Assembly: GCA_902627495.1 (NCBI GenBank)
Contig: CACOJS010000011.1
Location: forward strand, 1-57,230
Length of the DNA: 57,230 nt
Direction: 5' to 3'
Source of the DNA: Hydrogenophilales bacterium
GTDB lineage: Bacteria > Pseudomonadota > Gammaproteobacteria > Burkholderiales > Eutrophovitaceae
Shown in pieces: positions 9,108-19,100 of this stretch. Both the position numbers and the translations under genes were made by a program. How positions within the stretch are numbered: position 1 is the stretch's first letter; every line of letters starts with the position of its first letter. Under the pieces are notes generated by a model. It was not told the origin of the DNA and searched no databases. It saw only the letters and a list, made by a program, of their open reading frames with translations.

Positions 9108-10115
9108 ATGTCTATAATCGGTAAATACCCGTATACTCGTTTACGTAGGCTAAGGGCAAAAGACTTCTCGCGTAGGCTGGTTCAGGAGGCTACCTTACAC
9201 TCTAAAGATCTTATTTATCCTATTTTCATCATGGAAGGGGAAAAAAAATCCGAGTCGGTAGCATCCTTACCAGGTGTCGACAGAGTATCCTTGGATAGAC
9301 TGCCCAGCGTGGCTGAGGAATGTCTTAAGCTCGGAATCCCGGCCGTTGCGTTATTTCCTTACATTGAGAGAAATCTCAAGACGGATGATGGGCGGGAGTC
9401 GTGGAATGATAATGGTCTTATTCCAAAAGCGATTAAATTATTGAAAAGAAACTACCCAGAGCTTGGATTAATCACGGATGCTGCACTTGATCCTTATACA
9501 ACACATGGCCAGGATGGGCTGGTGAACGAGCATGGGGAAATTCTCAATGATGAGACCATCGAGGTGCTAGTTAATCAAGCCTTATGTTATGCAAATGCTG
9601 GTGCTGATGTTATCGCACCTTCAGACATGATGGATGGAAGGATTGGGAAGATACGAGACGCACTGGAATCATCAAACCTTAAAAATACATTGATTTTGGC
9701 CTATTCTGCAAAGTTTGCCTCCAGCTTTTACGGACCATTTCGAGACGCTGTTGGTTCTACAAATACTCTCGGAGTCAAGGGTAAGGAGACCTATCAGCTA
9801 GACTTTTGTAATTCCAAAGAAGCTCTTAGGGAAGTTGGACTAGACATTGAGGAGGGTGCTGACATGGTCATGGTAAAACCAGGAATGCCCTATCTCGATA
9901 TTGTTAAGGCGGTTACTGAAAAATATGAGATTCCCACTTTTGTATATCAGGTAAGTGGAGAATATGCGATGCTTAAAGCTGCGTTTGCCAATAGATGGTT
10001 AGTTGAGGAAAAAACTGTTATCGAAGTGCTAACTGGATTTAAAAGAGCCGGTGCCTCGGCTATTTTGACTTATTTTGCTCTGGATGCTGCACGCTCAATC
10101 CAGTCTGCTGCTTGA
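9108..10115 (+). CDS. hemB: Delta-aminolevulinic acid dehydratase (porphobilinogen synthase)
   Basis: HemB condenses two 5-aminolevulinates to porphobilinogen. The 335-residue TIM-barrel shows the two Schiff-base lysines K202 (YSAKFAS) and K257 (VKPGMP). The metal switch region reads DAALDPYTTHGQDG (124-137): aspartates and threonine occupy positions that are cysteine in zinc-dependent enzymes, so this looks like the Mg-dependent, zinc-independent type known from Pseudomonas aeruginosa. A GGAGATACAAG ribosome-binding region precedes the ATG. It is convergent with the next gene, 13 bp away. Confidence 0.96.
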   Translation: MSIIGKYPYTRLRRLRAKDFSRRLVQEATLHSKDLIYPIFIMEGEKKSESVASLPGVDRVSLDRLPSVAEECLKLGIPAVALFPYIERNLKTDDGRESWNDNGLIPKAIKLLKRNYPELGLITDAALDPYTTHGQDGLVNEHGEILNDETIEVLVNQALCYANAGADVIAPSDMMDGRIGKIRDALESSNLKNTLILAYSAKFASSFYGPFRDAVGSTNTLGVKGKETYQLDFCNSKEALREVGLDIEEGADMVMVKPGMPYLDIVKAVTEKYEIPTFVYQVSGEYAMLKAAFANRWLVEEKTVIEVLTGFKRAGASAILTYFALDAARSIQSAA

Positions 10116-10128
10116 AAAGTTTACCGGT

Positions 10129-10731
10129 CTAGCCCAATAATTTTTCTAGCTTATCTATATCCATTTTTTCAAAAGCTTTTCCTTTAAAAGAGGCTTTGAT
10201 TTTTTGCCGCCTTGTTTTCTCTGGAAGCACCGAGACAGACACGGGAGAGGATATGTATTCGAGGAGGTATACGGGAATTCTATACATTTTATTTCCCATC
10301 CAAACCTGCTTATCCTTAATGTGATAATGTATCTCGTTATTGATAAAAAAAAACTCTAGATTGTTAACATCATCAGTATAACAATGTAAATCAATAGCAG
10401 AGATTTTAGGGCGTATTCCTTGCACTAAAGGGCCAACAAGATAAATATTAAACTCCGATAGTTGCCGCATGAAATTAAGGGATTTTAATCTCAAGTCTTT
10501 TGTTAGAGTTGTAGTGTTTTCGCTGTTAAAAATCTCACTCTGAGACTGAAGCTGTGTTTCGATTTCCTCGTCAGATGGTAAAACATCTCGAACAGTTACT
10601 TTTGCTTGCTTGGCTGCCTTTCTTTTGGCATCCATAAAACTAATTTCCATATTATCCATAATTATCTTTGCAGCCAAATAGGCTACATAGCTCCTAAGTT
10701 TGTGCTCTTCTCTTGAATCCGGCATTTTCAA
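10129..10731 (-). CDS. Conserved protein, possible nucleotidyltransferase-like fold
   Basis: A 200-residue protein overlapping the mrcA 3' end by 4 bp (ATGA), so translation is probably coupled. An N-terminal helical, charged part (about 1-85) is followed by a segment reading VGPLVQGIRPKISAIDLHCYTDD (about 101-123). This resembles the Gly-x-Asp-x-Asp region of minimal nucleotidyltransferases, and I recall similar uncharacterised proteins in beta- and gamma-proteobacteria. The usual GS of the motif is not clear here, so activity is doubtful. Role unknown; a link to peptidoglycan synthesis is only inferred from the overlap with mrcA. Confidence 0.7.
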   Translation of the reverse strand: MKMPDSREEHKLRSYVAYLAAKIIMDNMEISFMDAKRKAAKQAKVTVRDVLPSDEEIETQLQSQSEIFNSENTTTLTKDLRLKSLNFMRQLSEFNIYLVGPLVQGIRPKISAIDLHCYTDDVNNLEFFFINNEIHYHIKDKQVWMGNKMYRIPVYLLEYISSPVSVSVLPEKTRRQKIKASFKGKAFEKMDIDKLEKLLG

Positions 10732-13040
10732 TAAACCTCATTTTCGATATCAGAGATATTCTCCTCTGACTGAGTTTCCGGTGCTTTTGTGGGTAGCTCA
10801 GGCGTATTTTCCTCTAAAAAATACTCTATCATAAGGCGGGCAGCCTTTTTATCGTGTAAACCAGTAAGAGGATCAATCGCAACTGGCTTGATTCCATCTG
10901 GAACCACTGGCAGTTCTTCAGGCTCTCCCTTTAAGGCTTCACCCATGTACGACATCCAAATTGGCAACGCAGCAACGGCTCCGGTCTCTCTTTGCCCAAG
11001 GGATTTGGGGATGTCATATCCCATCCATGTAACCGCTACTAGATTTTTTTGAAATCCCGCAAACCAAGCATCCATTTGATCATTGGTCGTTCCAGTTTTA
11101 CCAGCCAAATCAATTCGCCCTAGGGCTAATGCTTTCCTACCTGTTCCTCCACGGATAACATCTTGCATCATGTTGAACATCAAAAAAGCATTACGGGGAT
11201 CAATGACTGGCATAGCTCCATCCCCAGCTTTTGGATAATTTGCTTTTGCTAGAACCTCCCCTTTGGAGTTTTCTATCCTTTCAATAAAGTGGGGAATTAT
11301 CCTGTAACCACCGTTAGCAAATACAGCATAACCCATTGCTAATTCTTGTGGGGTTACGGTCCCCGCTCCTAGTGCCATGGTAAGGTATGGTGGGTGTCTC
11401 TTAGGGTCAATGCCGAATCTTGTAAGATAGTCCCGAGCATATTTTGGAGTTATTGCTTGTATAATCCTAACTGACACTAAGTTTTTTGACTTTGTAAGTG
11501 CGGTTCTCAGCCTCATTGGCCCATTAAATTTACCATCATAGTTTTTTGGTTCCCATGGAATATCTCCTGTTTCTCTTGGGTCAATCGTTATAGGAGCATC
11601 GGTTATGATGGTCGCAGGGCTAAATCCCCTGCTCAATGCGGCTGAATAGATGAAAGGCTTAAAGCTTGACCCGGGTTGTCTGTAAGCTTGGGTTGCATGA
11701 TTGAATTTACGTTTTTTATAGTCGAACCCTCCTACCATTGCCCTAATCCCCCCCGTGTTTGCATCTATCGAGATCAATGCTCCTTCTACTTCAGGAATTT
11801 GGGTAATTTTCCAATTTTTTTCTTTATATTTCTGTACAAATATTACGGCCCCTTCTTCAATAGCCCTATTTGCAGGGCTGTCATCTAAAAGATTAACAGT
11901 CCCATAGATGAAGGCTTCTTTCGCCATACTAATTTTACCGACTTTTTTGGCATAGGCTGCAACACTAGTTTCGTTAATTTTAATAATAATTGCCGGAATT
12001 ATATCTCCACTCCCGGGATATTTTTGCAAAAGCTCATCTAGCTTTTTAGGAGATACCCTTCCTGAAATTTTCTCCTTTCCAGCAATTCCTCGGTAACCAT
12101 TTCGTTCATCATAAGCAATTAAACCAGTACGTAAGGCCCCATATGCTGCATTTTGATTTTTGACTGATAAGGTTGTGAAAACTTTAAAACCCTGTCTATA
12201 AGCCTGTTCTTGATATGCCAGAACAATCTCTTTTCGAATAATTTCAATAAAGTGATCAGCGTTGGTGATATAACTTTGGGCTTGATCGGCAATAATAATC
12301 GGTCTCTTCTTTTCTGCTTCTAAAGTTAGGCTATCTATTACTCCCTGTTCACCGAGTCTCCGCAGTACGTACTTTTGGCGTTGTTTGGCTTTATTGAAAT
12401 TAGCAACAGGATTATAGCGGGAAGGTGCTTTTGGCAACCCTGCCAACATTGCTATTTCTCCCAATGATAGTTTTTCAAGGGGTTTATCGAAATATGTCTG
12501 TGATGCAGCGGCAAATCCATAGGCTCTTTGTCCAAGATAAATTTGGTTGATATAAATTTCTAAAATTTCATTTTTTGATAGAGTTTTCTCTATTTTGATA
12601 GCCAGCAAGGCTTCTTTGAATTTACGAACAAGAGTCTTCTCTCTGGAAAGAAAAAAGTTCCTAGCTACCTGTTGGGTTATAGTACTGGCACCTTGTCTTA
12701 TCCCACCAGCCGCAAAGTTTGCAGCCATCGCTCGGATGATCCCTAGTACATCTATACCGTTATGACTATAAAATCTATCATCTTCAGCGGCTATAATAGC
12801 CTGTTTGAGTGCTTCCGGGACTTCTTCAATCTCTATGTAGGACCTTCTTTCCTCACCAAACTCTCCTATTAGGGCTCCCTCAACACTATAGATTTTGAGA
12901 GGAATCTTAGGTTGATACGAGGTAAGAGCATCTATGGCCGGTAGCCGCGGATAAGCCACCATGGCACTGTAAATGCCGAGAACAATAGCTATTATGATAG
13001 TACCTATAAAGGCGACGAGGGTGAATTTAAGCCAACGCAT
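10728..13040 (-). CDS. mrcA: Penicillin-binding protein 1A, bifunctional transglycosylase/transpeptidase
   Basis: PBP1A polymerises and crosslinks peptidoglycan at the inner membrane. The 770-residue protein has one N-terminal membrane anchor (about 7-29), a GT51 glycosyltransferase domain with catalytic E86 in EDDRFYSHNGID and the QGASTITQQ motif, an intervening linker/OB-like region, and a transpeptidase domain with S458xxK461 (SSFK), S518-K519-N520 and KTG at 648-650. The tail after about 715 is acidic. It is somewhat shorter than E. coli PBP1A (850). It is divergent from aroK-aroB; the pilMNOPQ genes that usually sit in this gap in related bacteria are absent. Confidence 0.95.
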   Translation of the reverse strand: MRWLKFTLVAFIGTIIIAIVLGIYSAMVAYPRLPAIDALTSYQPKIPLKIYSVEGALIGEFGEERRSYIEIEEVPEALKQAIIAAEDDRFYSHNGIDVLGIIRAMAANFAAGGIRQGASTITQQVARNFFLSREKTLVRKFKEALLAIKIEKTLSKNEILEIYINQIYLGQRAYGFAAASQTYFDKPLEKLSLGEIAMLAGLPKAPSRYNPVANFNKAKQRQKYVLRRLGEQGVIDSLTLEAEKKRPIIIADQAQSYITNADHFIEIIRKEIVLAYQEQAYRQGFKVFTTLSVKNQNAAYGALRTGLIAYDERNGYRGIAGKEKISGRVSPKKLDELLQKYPGSGDIIPAIIIKINETSVAAYAKKVGKISMAKEAFIYGTVNLLDDSPANRAIEEGAVIFVQKYKEKNWKITQIPEVEGALISIDANTGGIRAMVGGFDYKKRKFNHATQAYRQPGSSFKPFIYSAALSRGFSPATIITDAPITIDPRETGDIPWEPKNYDGKFNGPMRLRTALTKSKNLVSVRIIQAITPKYARDYLTRFGIDPKRHPPYLTMALGAGTVTPQELAMGYAVFANGGYRIIPHFIERIENSKGEVLAKANYPKAGDGAMPVIDPRNAFLMFNMMQDVIRGGTGRKALALGRIDLAGKTGTTNDQMDAWFAGFQKNLVAVTWMGYDIPKSLGQRETGAVAALPIWMSYMGEALKGEPEELPVVPDGIKPVAIDPLTGLHDKKAARLMIEYFLEENTPELPTKAPETQSEENISDIENEVY

Positions 13041-13252
13041 AATTTAGATATTTTTTCACCAATTTGTACCTACTAACCGTAATAATGGATTATAGGGATG
13101 ATTAAGTCCAAACTCTAATTGATCAAGACAAATCCTATATCCATTTATAAAGATGAAGAGGATTCCAACATAAATAAGTAGTATTATGCTTTAGATTTAA
13201 ATATTTTCCGAGTATTTGGTTGTCATCAGGTTTTTTCTATGGTCGACGGGTT

Positions 13253-13819
13253 ATGAAAATGGAAGCACAGTTGGATAATTTTAAAAATGTTTTTTTAATC
13301 GGTTTGATGGGTGCGGGTAAAACAACTGTTGGCCGGATGTTAGCTAGGGTTTTGAAAAAAGATTTTTATGATTCCGATCTTGTTATTGAGAAAAAAACTG
13401 GGGTCAGAGTAGCTGATATTTTTGATATTGAGGGAGAAAAAGGGTTTAGAAAAAGAGAATGTGCCGTGATAAAAGATCTAGCTCTGATGCATAACATTGT
13501 CTTAGCCACGGGTGGGGGGGTGGTACTAGAGTCTAAAAACCGTGAGAATCTAAAAAAAAATGGCACCGTAATTTATTTACACGCCCAAGTAATTGAGCTT
13601 TTCAAGAGAACTAGAAATGATACAAAACGCCCTCTGTTACACACAAAGAATGTTAAGGATAAATTAACCCAGTTATACGAGATCCGGGATCCCTTATACC
13701 GATCGATTGCTGATATGGTTTTTGAGACCAGAAGACAGGGAGTTGGTGAATTGGTTACTGACATAGTCACTACTTTGCAAGGTAGGCTTGAGTCTCCTAC
13801 CAGTGAGGAGCGAAAATGA
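13253..13819 (+). CDS. aroK: Shikimate kinase
   Basis: Phosphorylates shikimate at the 3-hydroxyl in aromatic amino acid synthesis. The P-loop GLMGAGKT is at residues 17-24 from the chosen ATG, followed by the shikimate-binding DSD (FYDSD), GEKGFRKRE, and a glycine-rich ATGGGVV. The reading frame extends back to a TTG at 13220, but the ATG at 13253 (or 13259) gives the normal length of about 175-188 residues. The stop overlaps the aroB start in an ATGA, as in the conserved aroKB operon. A G7 tract encodes the glycine loop. Confidence 0.93.
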   Translation: MKMEAQLDNFKNVFLIGLMGAGKTTVGRMLARVLKKDFYDSDLVIEKKTGVRVADIFDIEGEKGFRKRECAVIKDLALMHNIVLATGGGVVLESKNRENLKKNGTVIYLHAQVIELFKRTRNDTKRPLLHTKNVKDKLTQLYEIRDPLYRSIADMVFETRRQGVGELVTDIVTTLQGRLESPTSEERK

Positions 13820-14895
13820 TACAGCTCAAGGTTGAATTAGGCAGTAGATCTTACCCGGTCTTTATTGGCCAAGGCCTTCTTTCTTCCGATAGAGTTCTCG
13901 GCAAAGTTTTAACCAAAGAGAAAAGTTTAGTTATTACTAACAAAAAAGTTGGGTCTTTGTATTTTGAGGAACTTGAGACGGCTATTAGGGCTTTAGGAGT
14001 TGAAGTTACACCCCTATTTATCGAGGATGGAGAAAAACACAAAAATCTAGAAACACTTTCTTTCATATATGATGAACTAATTCGACAAGGCTATGGTCGT
14101 CAATCATCTATAATTGCACTAGGAGGGGGGGTTGTTGGTGATATAGCTGGGTTTGCCGCTGCGACATATCAAAGGGGAGTGCCATTTATTCAGATTCCCA
14201 CAACTCTATTAGCTCAAGTAGATTCCTCGGTCGGAGGTAAAACGGCTATTAATCATAGTCTAGGGAAAAATATGATCGGGGCATTTTATCAGCCTGAAGC
14301 CGTTATTATTGATATTGGAACTCTTTCATCGCTCCCTAAGAGGCAGGTATCATCTGGCCTGGCCGAGGTCATTAAGTACGGGTTAATTCGAGATGCAGAG
14401 TTTTTTTCGTGGCTTGATGCAAACATGCACAACCTGACAAATGGTCAGACAGAGGCTCTGTGCTACGCGATAGAAAAATCATGTTCTCTAAAGGCTGAGA
14501 TCGTCAGCCAGGATGAGAGAGAAAATGGTACCAGGGCACTTTTAAATTTTGGCCATACTTTTGGTCATGCGATCGAGGTAAGTGGGCAGTATACTAAGTA
14601 TCTTCATGGTGAGGCAGTCGCCATGGGGTCTATGCTTGCCTTGAACATGTCGCGAAGCATGGGTTTTTTAGACGTGAGTGATGTAGAGAAAGTAAGGACA
14701 GTTTTAAAGAGTGCTGGCTTGCCAACCACACCTCCTAATTTGGGTAAATCGCTATACCTTAAGCTAATGCAGAGGGACAAAAAAGTTAAAAATGGAAGAA
14801 TTAGGCTTGTGTTGCTGAAAGATATTGGTGAAGCTTATATCTCGGACGACTATGACAGCAAATCTTTAGAGTTTCTCTTGTCAATGGAGGGATGA
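13816..14895 (+). CDS. aroB: 3-Dehydroquinate synthase
   Basis: Converts DAHP to 3-dehydroquinate with catalytic NAD and zinc. The 359-residue protein shows the NAD-binding EKHKNLETL and GGGVVGDIAGFAA stretch, the substrate-binding PTTLLAQVDSSVGGKT, KNMIGAFYQP, and zinc-ligand histidines in NFGHTFGHA and LHGEAVA. Its start overlaps aroK by 4 bp. It is followed after 1 bp by the dgt-like gene. A G7 tract encodes part of the glycine loop. Confidence 0.96.
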   Translation: MIQLKVELGSRSYPVFIGQGLLSSDRVLGKVLTKEKSLVITNKKVGSLYFEELETAIRALGVEVTPLFIEDGEKHKNLETLSFIYDELIRQGYGRQSSIIALGGGVVGDIAGFAAATYQRGVPFIQIPTTLLAQVDSSVGGKTAINHSLGKNMIGAFYQPEAVIIDIGTLSSLPKRQVSSGLAEVIKYGLIRDAEFFSWLDANMHNLTNGQTEALCYAIEKSCSLKAEIVSQDERENGTRALLNFGHTFGHAIEVSGQYTKYLHGEAVAMGSMLALNMSRSMGFLDVSDVEKVRTVLKSAGLPTTPPNLGKSLYLKLMQRDKKVKNGRIRLVLLKDIGEAYISDDYDSKSLEFLLSMEG

Positions 14896-14896
14896 A

Positions 14897-16003
14897 GTGG
14901 GTGAACTTGCTCCTTATGCAGCCGATCCACAAAGATCGCTAGGACGATCGAATCGGGAATCTTCAGACAAGAATAGAACCGAATACCAAAGAGATAGAGA
15001 CAGGATAATTCACTCCGCAGCGTTTCGCCGTTTGGAGTACAAAACTCAAGTGTTTGTTAATCATGAGGGGGATTTGTTCAGAACTAGGTTAACCCACAGC
15101 ATTGAGGTGGCTCAGATTGCTAGGTCGATAGCACGTGCACTAAGTTTAAATGAAGATTTAGTAGAGGCAATTTGTTTGGCTCATGACTTAGGGCATACAC
15201 CTTTTGGTCATAGTGGTCAGGACGAATTGAACTATTGCATGAGGGATTCAGGGGGGTTCGAACATAACCTTCAATCTCTCAGAGTAGTTGACTTCTTAGA
15301 GCAACGTTACGGGAGCTTTGATGGACTCAATTTGTGCTATGAAACTCGGGAAGGGATCTTGAAACATTGTGCACCCAGGAATGCTAGAAAGCTAGGACCG
15401 ATCGGGGAACGATTCTTGGAGGGCTATCAGCCCTCCTTGGAAGCTCAGATTGCAAATCTAGCTGATGAAATAGCTTATAATAATCATGACGTTGATGATG
15501 GACTAAGGTCTGGTTTGATCGATGTAAATCAATTGCAGTCTGTAACAATATTTGAGCGGTTTTATAGAAGTGTTAGAGATCTTTATCCAGATTTGGCGGG
15601 GCGGCAGATAATTTATGAAACGATCCGACGTATTATTAATGCTCTAGTGGTAGATGTGATAAATGAGACCCGAAAAAACATCAAACTGCTAGATCCCGGC
15701 AGTATCGAGGATGTAAGGGCCGGAAAGCCTCTCGTATCGTTCAGTGCAGAAGTAAAACAAGAACAACAGGAATTGAAGTTATTTTTACACAGATTTTTAT
15801 ATAAACACAAAAATGTTGTGGTTATGGCGACTAAATCTAAGCAAATTATAAGAAACTTATTTGAGATATTTCTAGAAAACCCGGATAAGCTACCTCGCGA
15901 TTACCGTGAGAGGAGTCACGGAGATTTAAAAAGGGGAATATCAGACTACATAGCTGGAATGACGGATCGCTTCGCTATTAAAGAGCACCAACGATTATGC
16001 TAG
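14897..16003 (+). CDS. dGTPase-like HD-domain dNTP triphosphohydrolase
   Basis: A deoxyguanosinetriphosphate triphosphohydrolase-like protein that would cleave dNTPs to nucleoside and triphosphate. At 368 residues it belongs to the short, E. coli Dgt-unlike class. Motifs are DRDRIIHSAAFRRLEYKTQVF near the N-terminus, the HD metal site in RLTHSIEVA and AHDLGHTPFGHSG, and a later LADEIAYNNHDVDDG containing further metal ligands. It starts at GTG 1 bp after aroB, which suggests an aroK-aroB-dgt transcription unit. A hairpin terminator follows at about 16,090. Confidence 0.9.
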   Translation: MGELAPYAADPQRSLGRSNRESSDKNRTEYQRDRDRIIHSAAFRRLEYKTQVFVNHEGDLFRTRLTHSIEVAQIARSIARALSLNEDLVEAICLAHDLGHTPFGHSGQDELNYCMRDSGGFEHNLQSLRVVDFLEQRYGSFDGLNLCYETREGILKHCAPRNARKLGPIGERFLEGYQPSLEAQIANLADEIAYNNHDVDDGLRSGLIDVNQLQSVTIFERFYRSVRDLYPDLAGRQIIYETIRRIINALVVDVINETRKNIKLLDPGSIEDVRAGKPLVSFSAEVKQEQQELKLFLHRFLYKHKNVVVMATKSKQIIRNLFEIFLENPDKLPRDYRERSHGDLKRGISDYIAGMTDRFAIKEHQRLC

Positions 16004-16088
16004 CTCCAAAGGGTATTTTTGGGTTTACCAGTTAATTGTTACGGAATTATTGATAGGTTTGCTCAGTCACGGTAGTATAAAACTTCGT

Positions 16089-16128
16089 GCAGGCGACGAT
16101 CGTTGGAAATTTGCCTGCCGTTTTTTTT
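16089..16128 (+). terminator. Rho-independent terminator between dgt-like gene and gltB
   Basis: A GCAGGC/GCCTGC stem (16089-16094 with 16113-16118, 18-nt loop) is followed by CG and eight Ts. It sits 86 bp after the dgt-like stop and 20 bp before the gltB start, so it probably ends the aroKB-dgt transcript. If gltB is transcribed from a promoter just upstream, it could also act as a leader attenuator. Confidence 0.6.
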
Positions 16129-16148
16129 ACTCTTGAGAGCTTTATTGT

Positions 16149-19100
16149 GTGGGCTCTAAAAAGTTTTTAGAGAGGTTTAGAAACGTGGCTGCTGCCAATT
16201 TTCCAGCCCCGCGAGGGCTCTACGACCCGGGTTATGAAAAAGACTCCTGTGGCATGGGGTTTTTAGCCAGCATCAATGGAACCAAGACACATAAATTGGT
16301 TGAAGATGCTTTGGTGATTCTTGATAACCTGACCCACAGGGGTGCCACAGGGTTTGATCCCCTCCTCGGAGATGGGGCAGGGATACTTGTGCAAATCCCC
16401 GATAGGTTTTTTCGGCTTGAGTTTAAGGGTGTTTTACCTAATTCGGGGGAGTATGGAGTAGGCATGATTTTTCTTCCGAAAGAAAAGACAAGCGGTGACA
16501 AACTTAAAGCCTTGATAGAGGATGTTATCGTTAGGGAGGGCCAAAGCTTATTGGGTTGGAGGAATGTCCCGGTTAGCAATGTTGGGCTTAGCGAAGCCGC
16601 TATAGAGGCGGCACCTGAAATATGCCAGGTATTTGTTGGGCCAAATGATAAGCTGGTGGGATCCCTAGAGTTCGAAAGGAAGTTATACTTAATCCGCAAG
16701 CAGATTGAAAAACATATTCGCGATAATGAACAATTTGTAGAAAGAGGTGCGTATATTCCATCTTTTTCCAGTAGAACAATTGTCTACAAAGGGATGGTGC
16801 TTGCCCGGCAAGTGGGAGATTATTATGAAGATTTGAAATCTCCATATTTTGACTCAGCATTAGCACTTGTTCACCAGAGGTTCTCTACCAATACCTTTCC
16901 TAGTTGGGAATTATCGCAGCCATTTAGAATGATTGCTCACAACGGAGAAATAAACACTGTCAGGGGTAATATAAACTGGATGACAGCGAGGGAGGGTGTC
17001 GCTGTGTCAAAGGCTTTCGGCTCAGATATAGAGAAAGTGTTCCCCTTTGTTAGAGGTGGTCAATCAGACACGGCTTCTTTTGACAATGCTTTAGAGCTTT
17101 TGCTACTAAGTGGTTATTCCTTAGCACATGCGATTATGCTCATGGTGCCAGAGGCTTGGGAAAAAAACACCTTGATGGATAAAAAAAGGCGAGCGTTTTA
17201 TAGATATCATGCTCCCTTCATGGAGCCCTGGGATGGCCCAGCTGCTGTAGTATTTACTGATGGTATTCAGATTGGTGCAACCTTAGATCGAAATGGGTTG
17301 CGTCCTTCAAGGTTCATGGTCACCAAGGATGACATTGTGGTGATGGCGTCTGAGGCAGGGGTTCTGCCGGTTCCTGAAGAAAATGTTAAGAAAAAATGGA
17401 GATTAGAGCCTGGCAAGATGCTCCTCATAGATACAGTTGAAAAAAGGATAATCGATGATGATGAACTAAAAGTCTCGATGTCTGAAAAATACAACTACGA
17501 GCAACATCTGAAAAACAACGCCCTTTCGCTACAATCTCTCCCAAGTCAAAAGACTGGCATTAGAGAAAAAGATTTTAGTTTTTGTAGGAGAGCTTTTGGA
17601 TATACCCAGGAAGATCTCAAGTTTGTGCTATTACCAATGGCTTCTTCGGGGCAGGAGTCCATCGGCTCAATGGGTAATGACTCGCCGCCAGCGGTGCTAT
17701 CGGACAAAAATAAATCTCTGTTTAGCTATTTTAAACAGTTGTTTGCACAGGTGACCAATCCGCCCATTGATCCAATAAGAGAAGAGCTAGTAATGTCGCT
17801 AATCTCTTTCCTAGGGCCTAAGCCTAACATTTTCGCAGTAAATGATTTGTCAGGTGAAAAAACACTCGAAACGAATCACCCATTTCTGGATGATGCAGAT
17901 TTTTCCAAGATTGAAAACATAGCCGACCTTACGGGAAATAGTTTTAAATCAGTAGTGTTAGATATCACCGCTGAGGCGGATGAGCTAATTAAAAACCCAA
18001 CAGATCTGTTAGAAGCTAAATCTGAAAAGGCAAAAAAGTTGGTGGACAACGGATTCAACATCCTTATTCTATCCGACATTGATACGGGGGAGGGACGAGT
18101 ACCGATACCCGCCCTCTTGGCCACGTCGGCCGTCCATCATCATTTGGTTAGAGCTGGGGTGAGAACTAAAACCGGGTTGGTAGTTCAGAGTGGTGCTGTT
18201 AGAGAAGTTCATCATTTTTCTCTTTTGGCGGGTTATGGGGCGGAAGCTGTACACCCTTGGTTAGCAATACAGACATTGAGAGAACATGCCATACAGAATC
18301 ACGAAAACCCGACCGAATTCATAAATAATTATCGAAAAGCAGTAGGCAAAGGATTATTTAAGGTAATGTCAAAGTATGGTATTTCCACTTACCGATCCTA
18401 CTGCGGGGCCCAGGTGTTCGAGGCCATTGGATTGAGTGAAAAATTTACAGATAAATATTTTTCTGGTACTTCCTCAAAAATTGGTGGAGTTGATGTGGAA
18501 GAGGTTTTTCAAGAAGCTACAAGAACTCATAATGAGGCGATAGTGAGTTCACGAAAAAGAAATCCACTATTAGACACAGGTGGCGAATACGCTTTTCGAA
18601 CTCGAGGGGAAAAGCATTTATGGACCGCTGAATCAATATCCAAACTACAGCATGCTGTTAGAGCTAAAGACCAGTCAAGTTATGATCAATATGCGGACCT
18701 CATCAATGACCAGAGCAGAGAGCATATGACATTTAGAGGCTTGTTTAATATAAAACCTCTAGGCCCTTCGATACCGATTGAAGACGTTGAGCCTTGGACA
18801 GAAATTGTCAAACGTTTCTCTACAGGTGCTATGTCTATGGGATCTATTTCGACAGAAGCTCATTCAACCCTAGCAATAGCAATGAATAGGTTAGGAGGAA
18901 AGTCTAACACTGGTGAAGGTGGGGAGGATCAATCGCGGTTTGGCAAAGTGACTTCAGCTACTGATACAGCTAGATTACTTGGAGATGTTGTAATAAAGCC
19001 TGTAGATTTAAAAAAAGGGGATTCACTTCGATCCAGAATCAAGCAAGTGGCATCAGGAAGATTTGGGGTAACAGCTGAATATCTAAGTAGTGCAGATCAA

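Noticed and set aside
14120..14135. G7 tracts in aroK and aroB as phase-variation sites
   Set aside because: They code conserved glycine loops of essential-type genes, are shorter than the hydroxylase tract, and are better explained by GGG codon use.
15251..15264. GGGGTTCGAAC run suggestive of a tRNA T-arm
   Set aside because: It lies inside the dgt-like coding sequence, and no acceptor or anticodon stem could be built around it.
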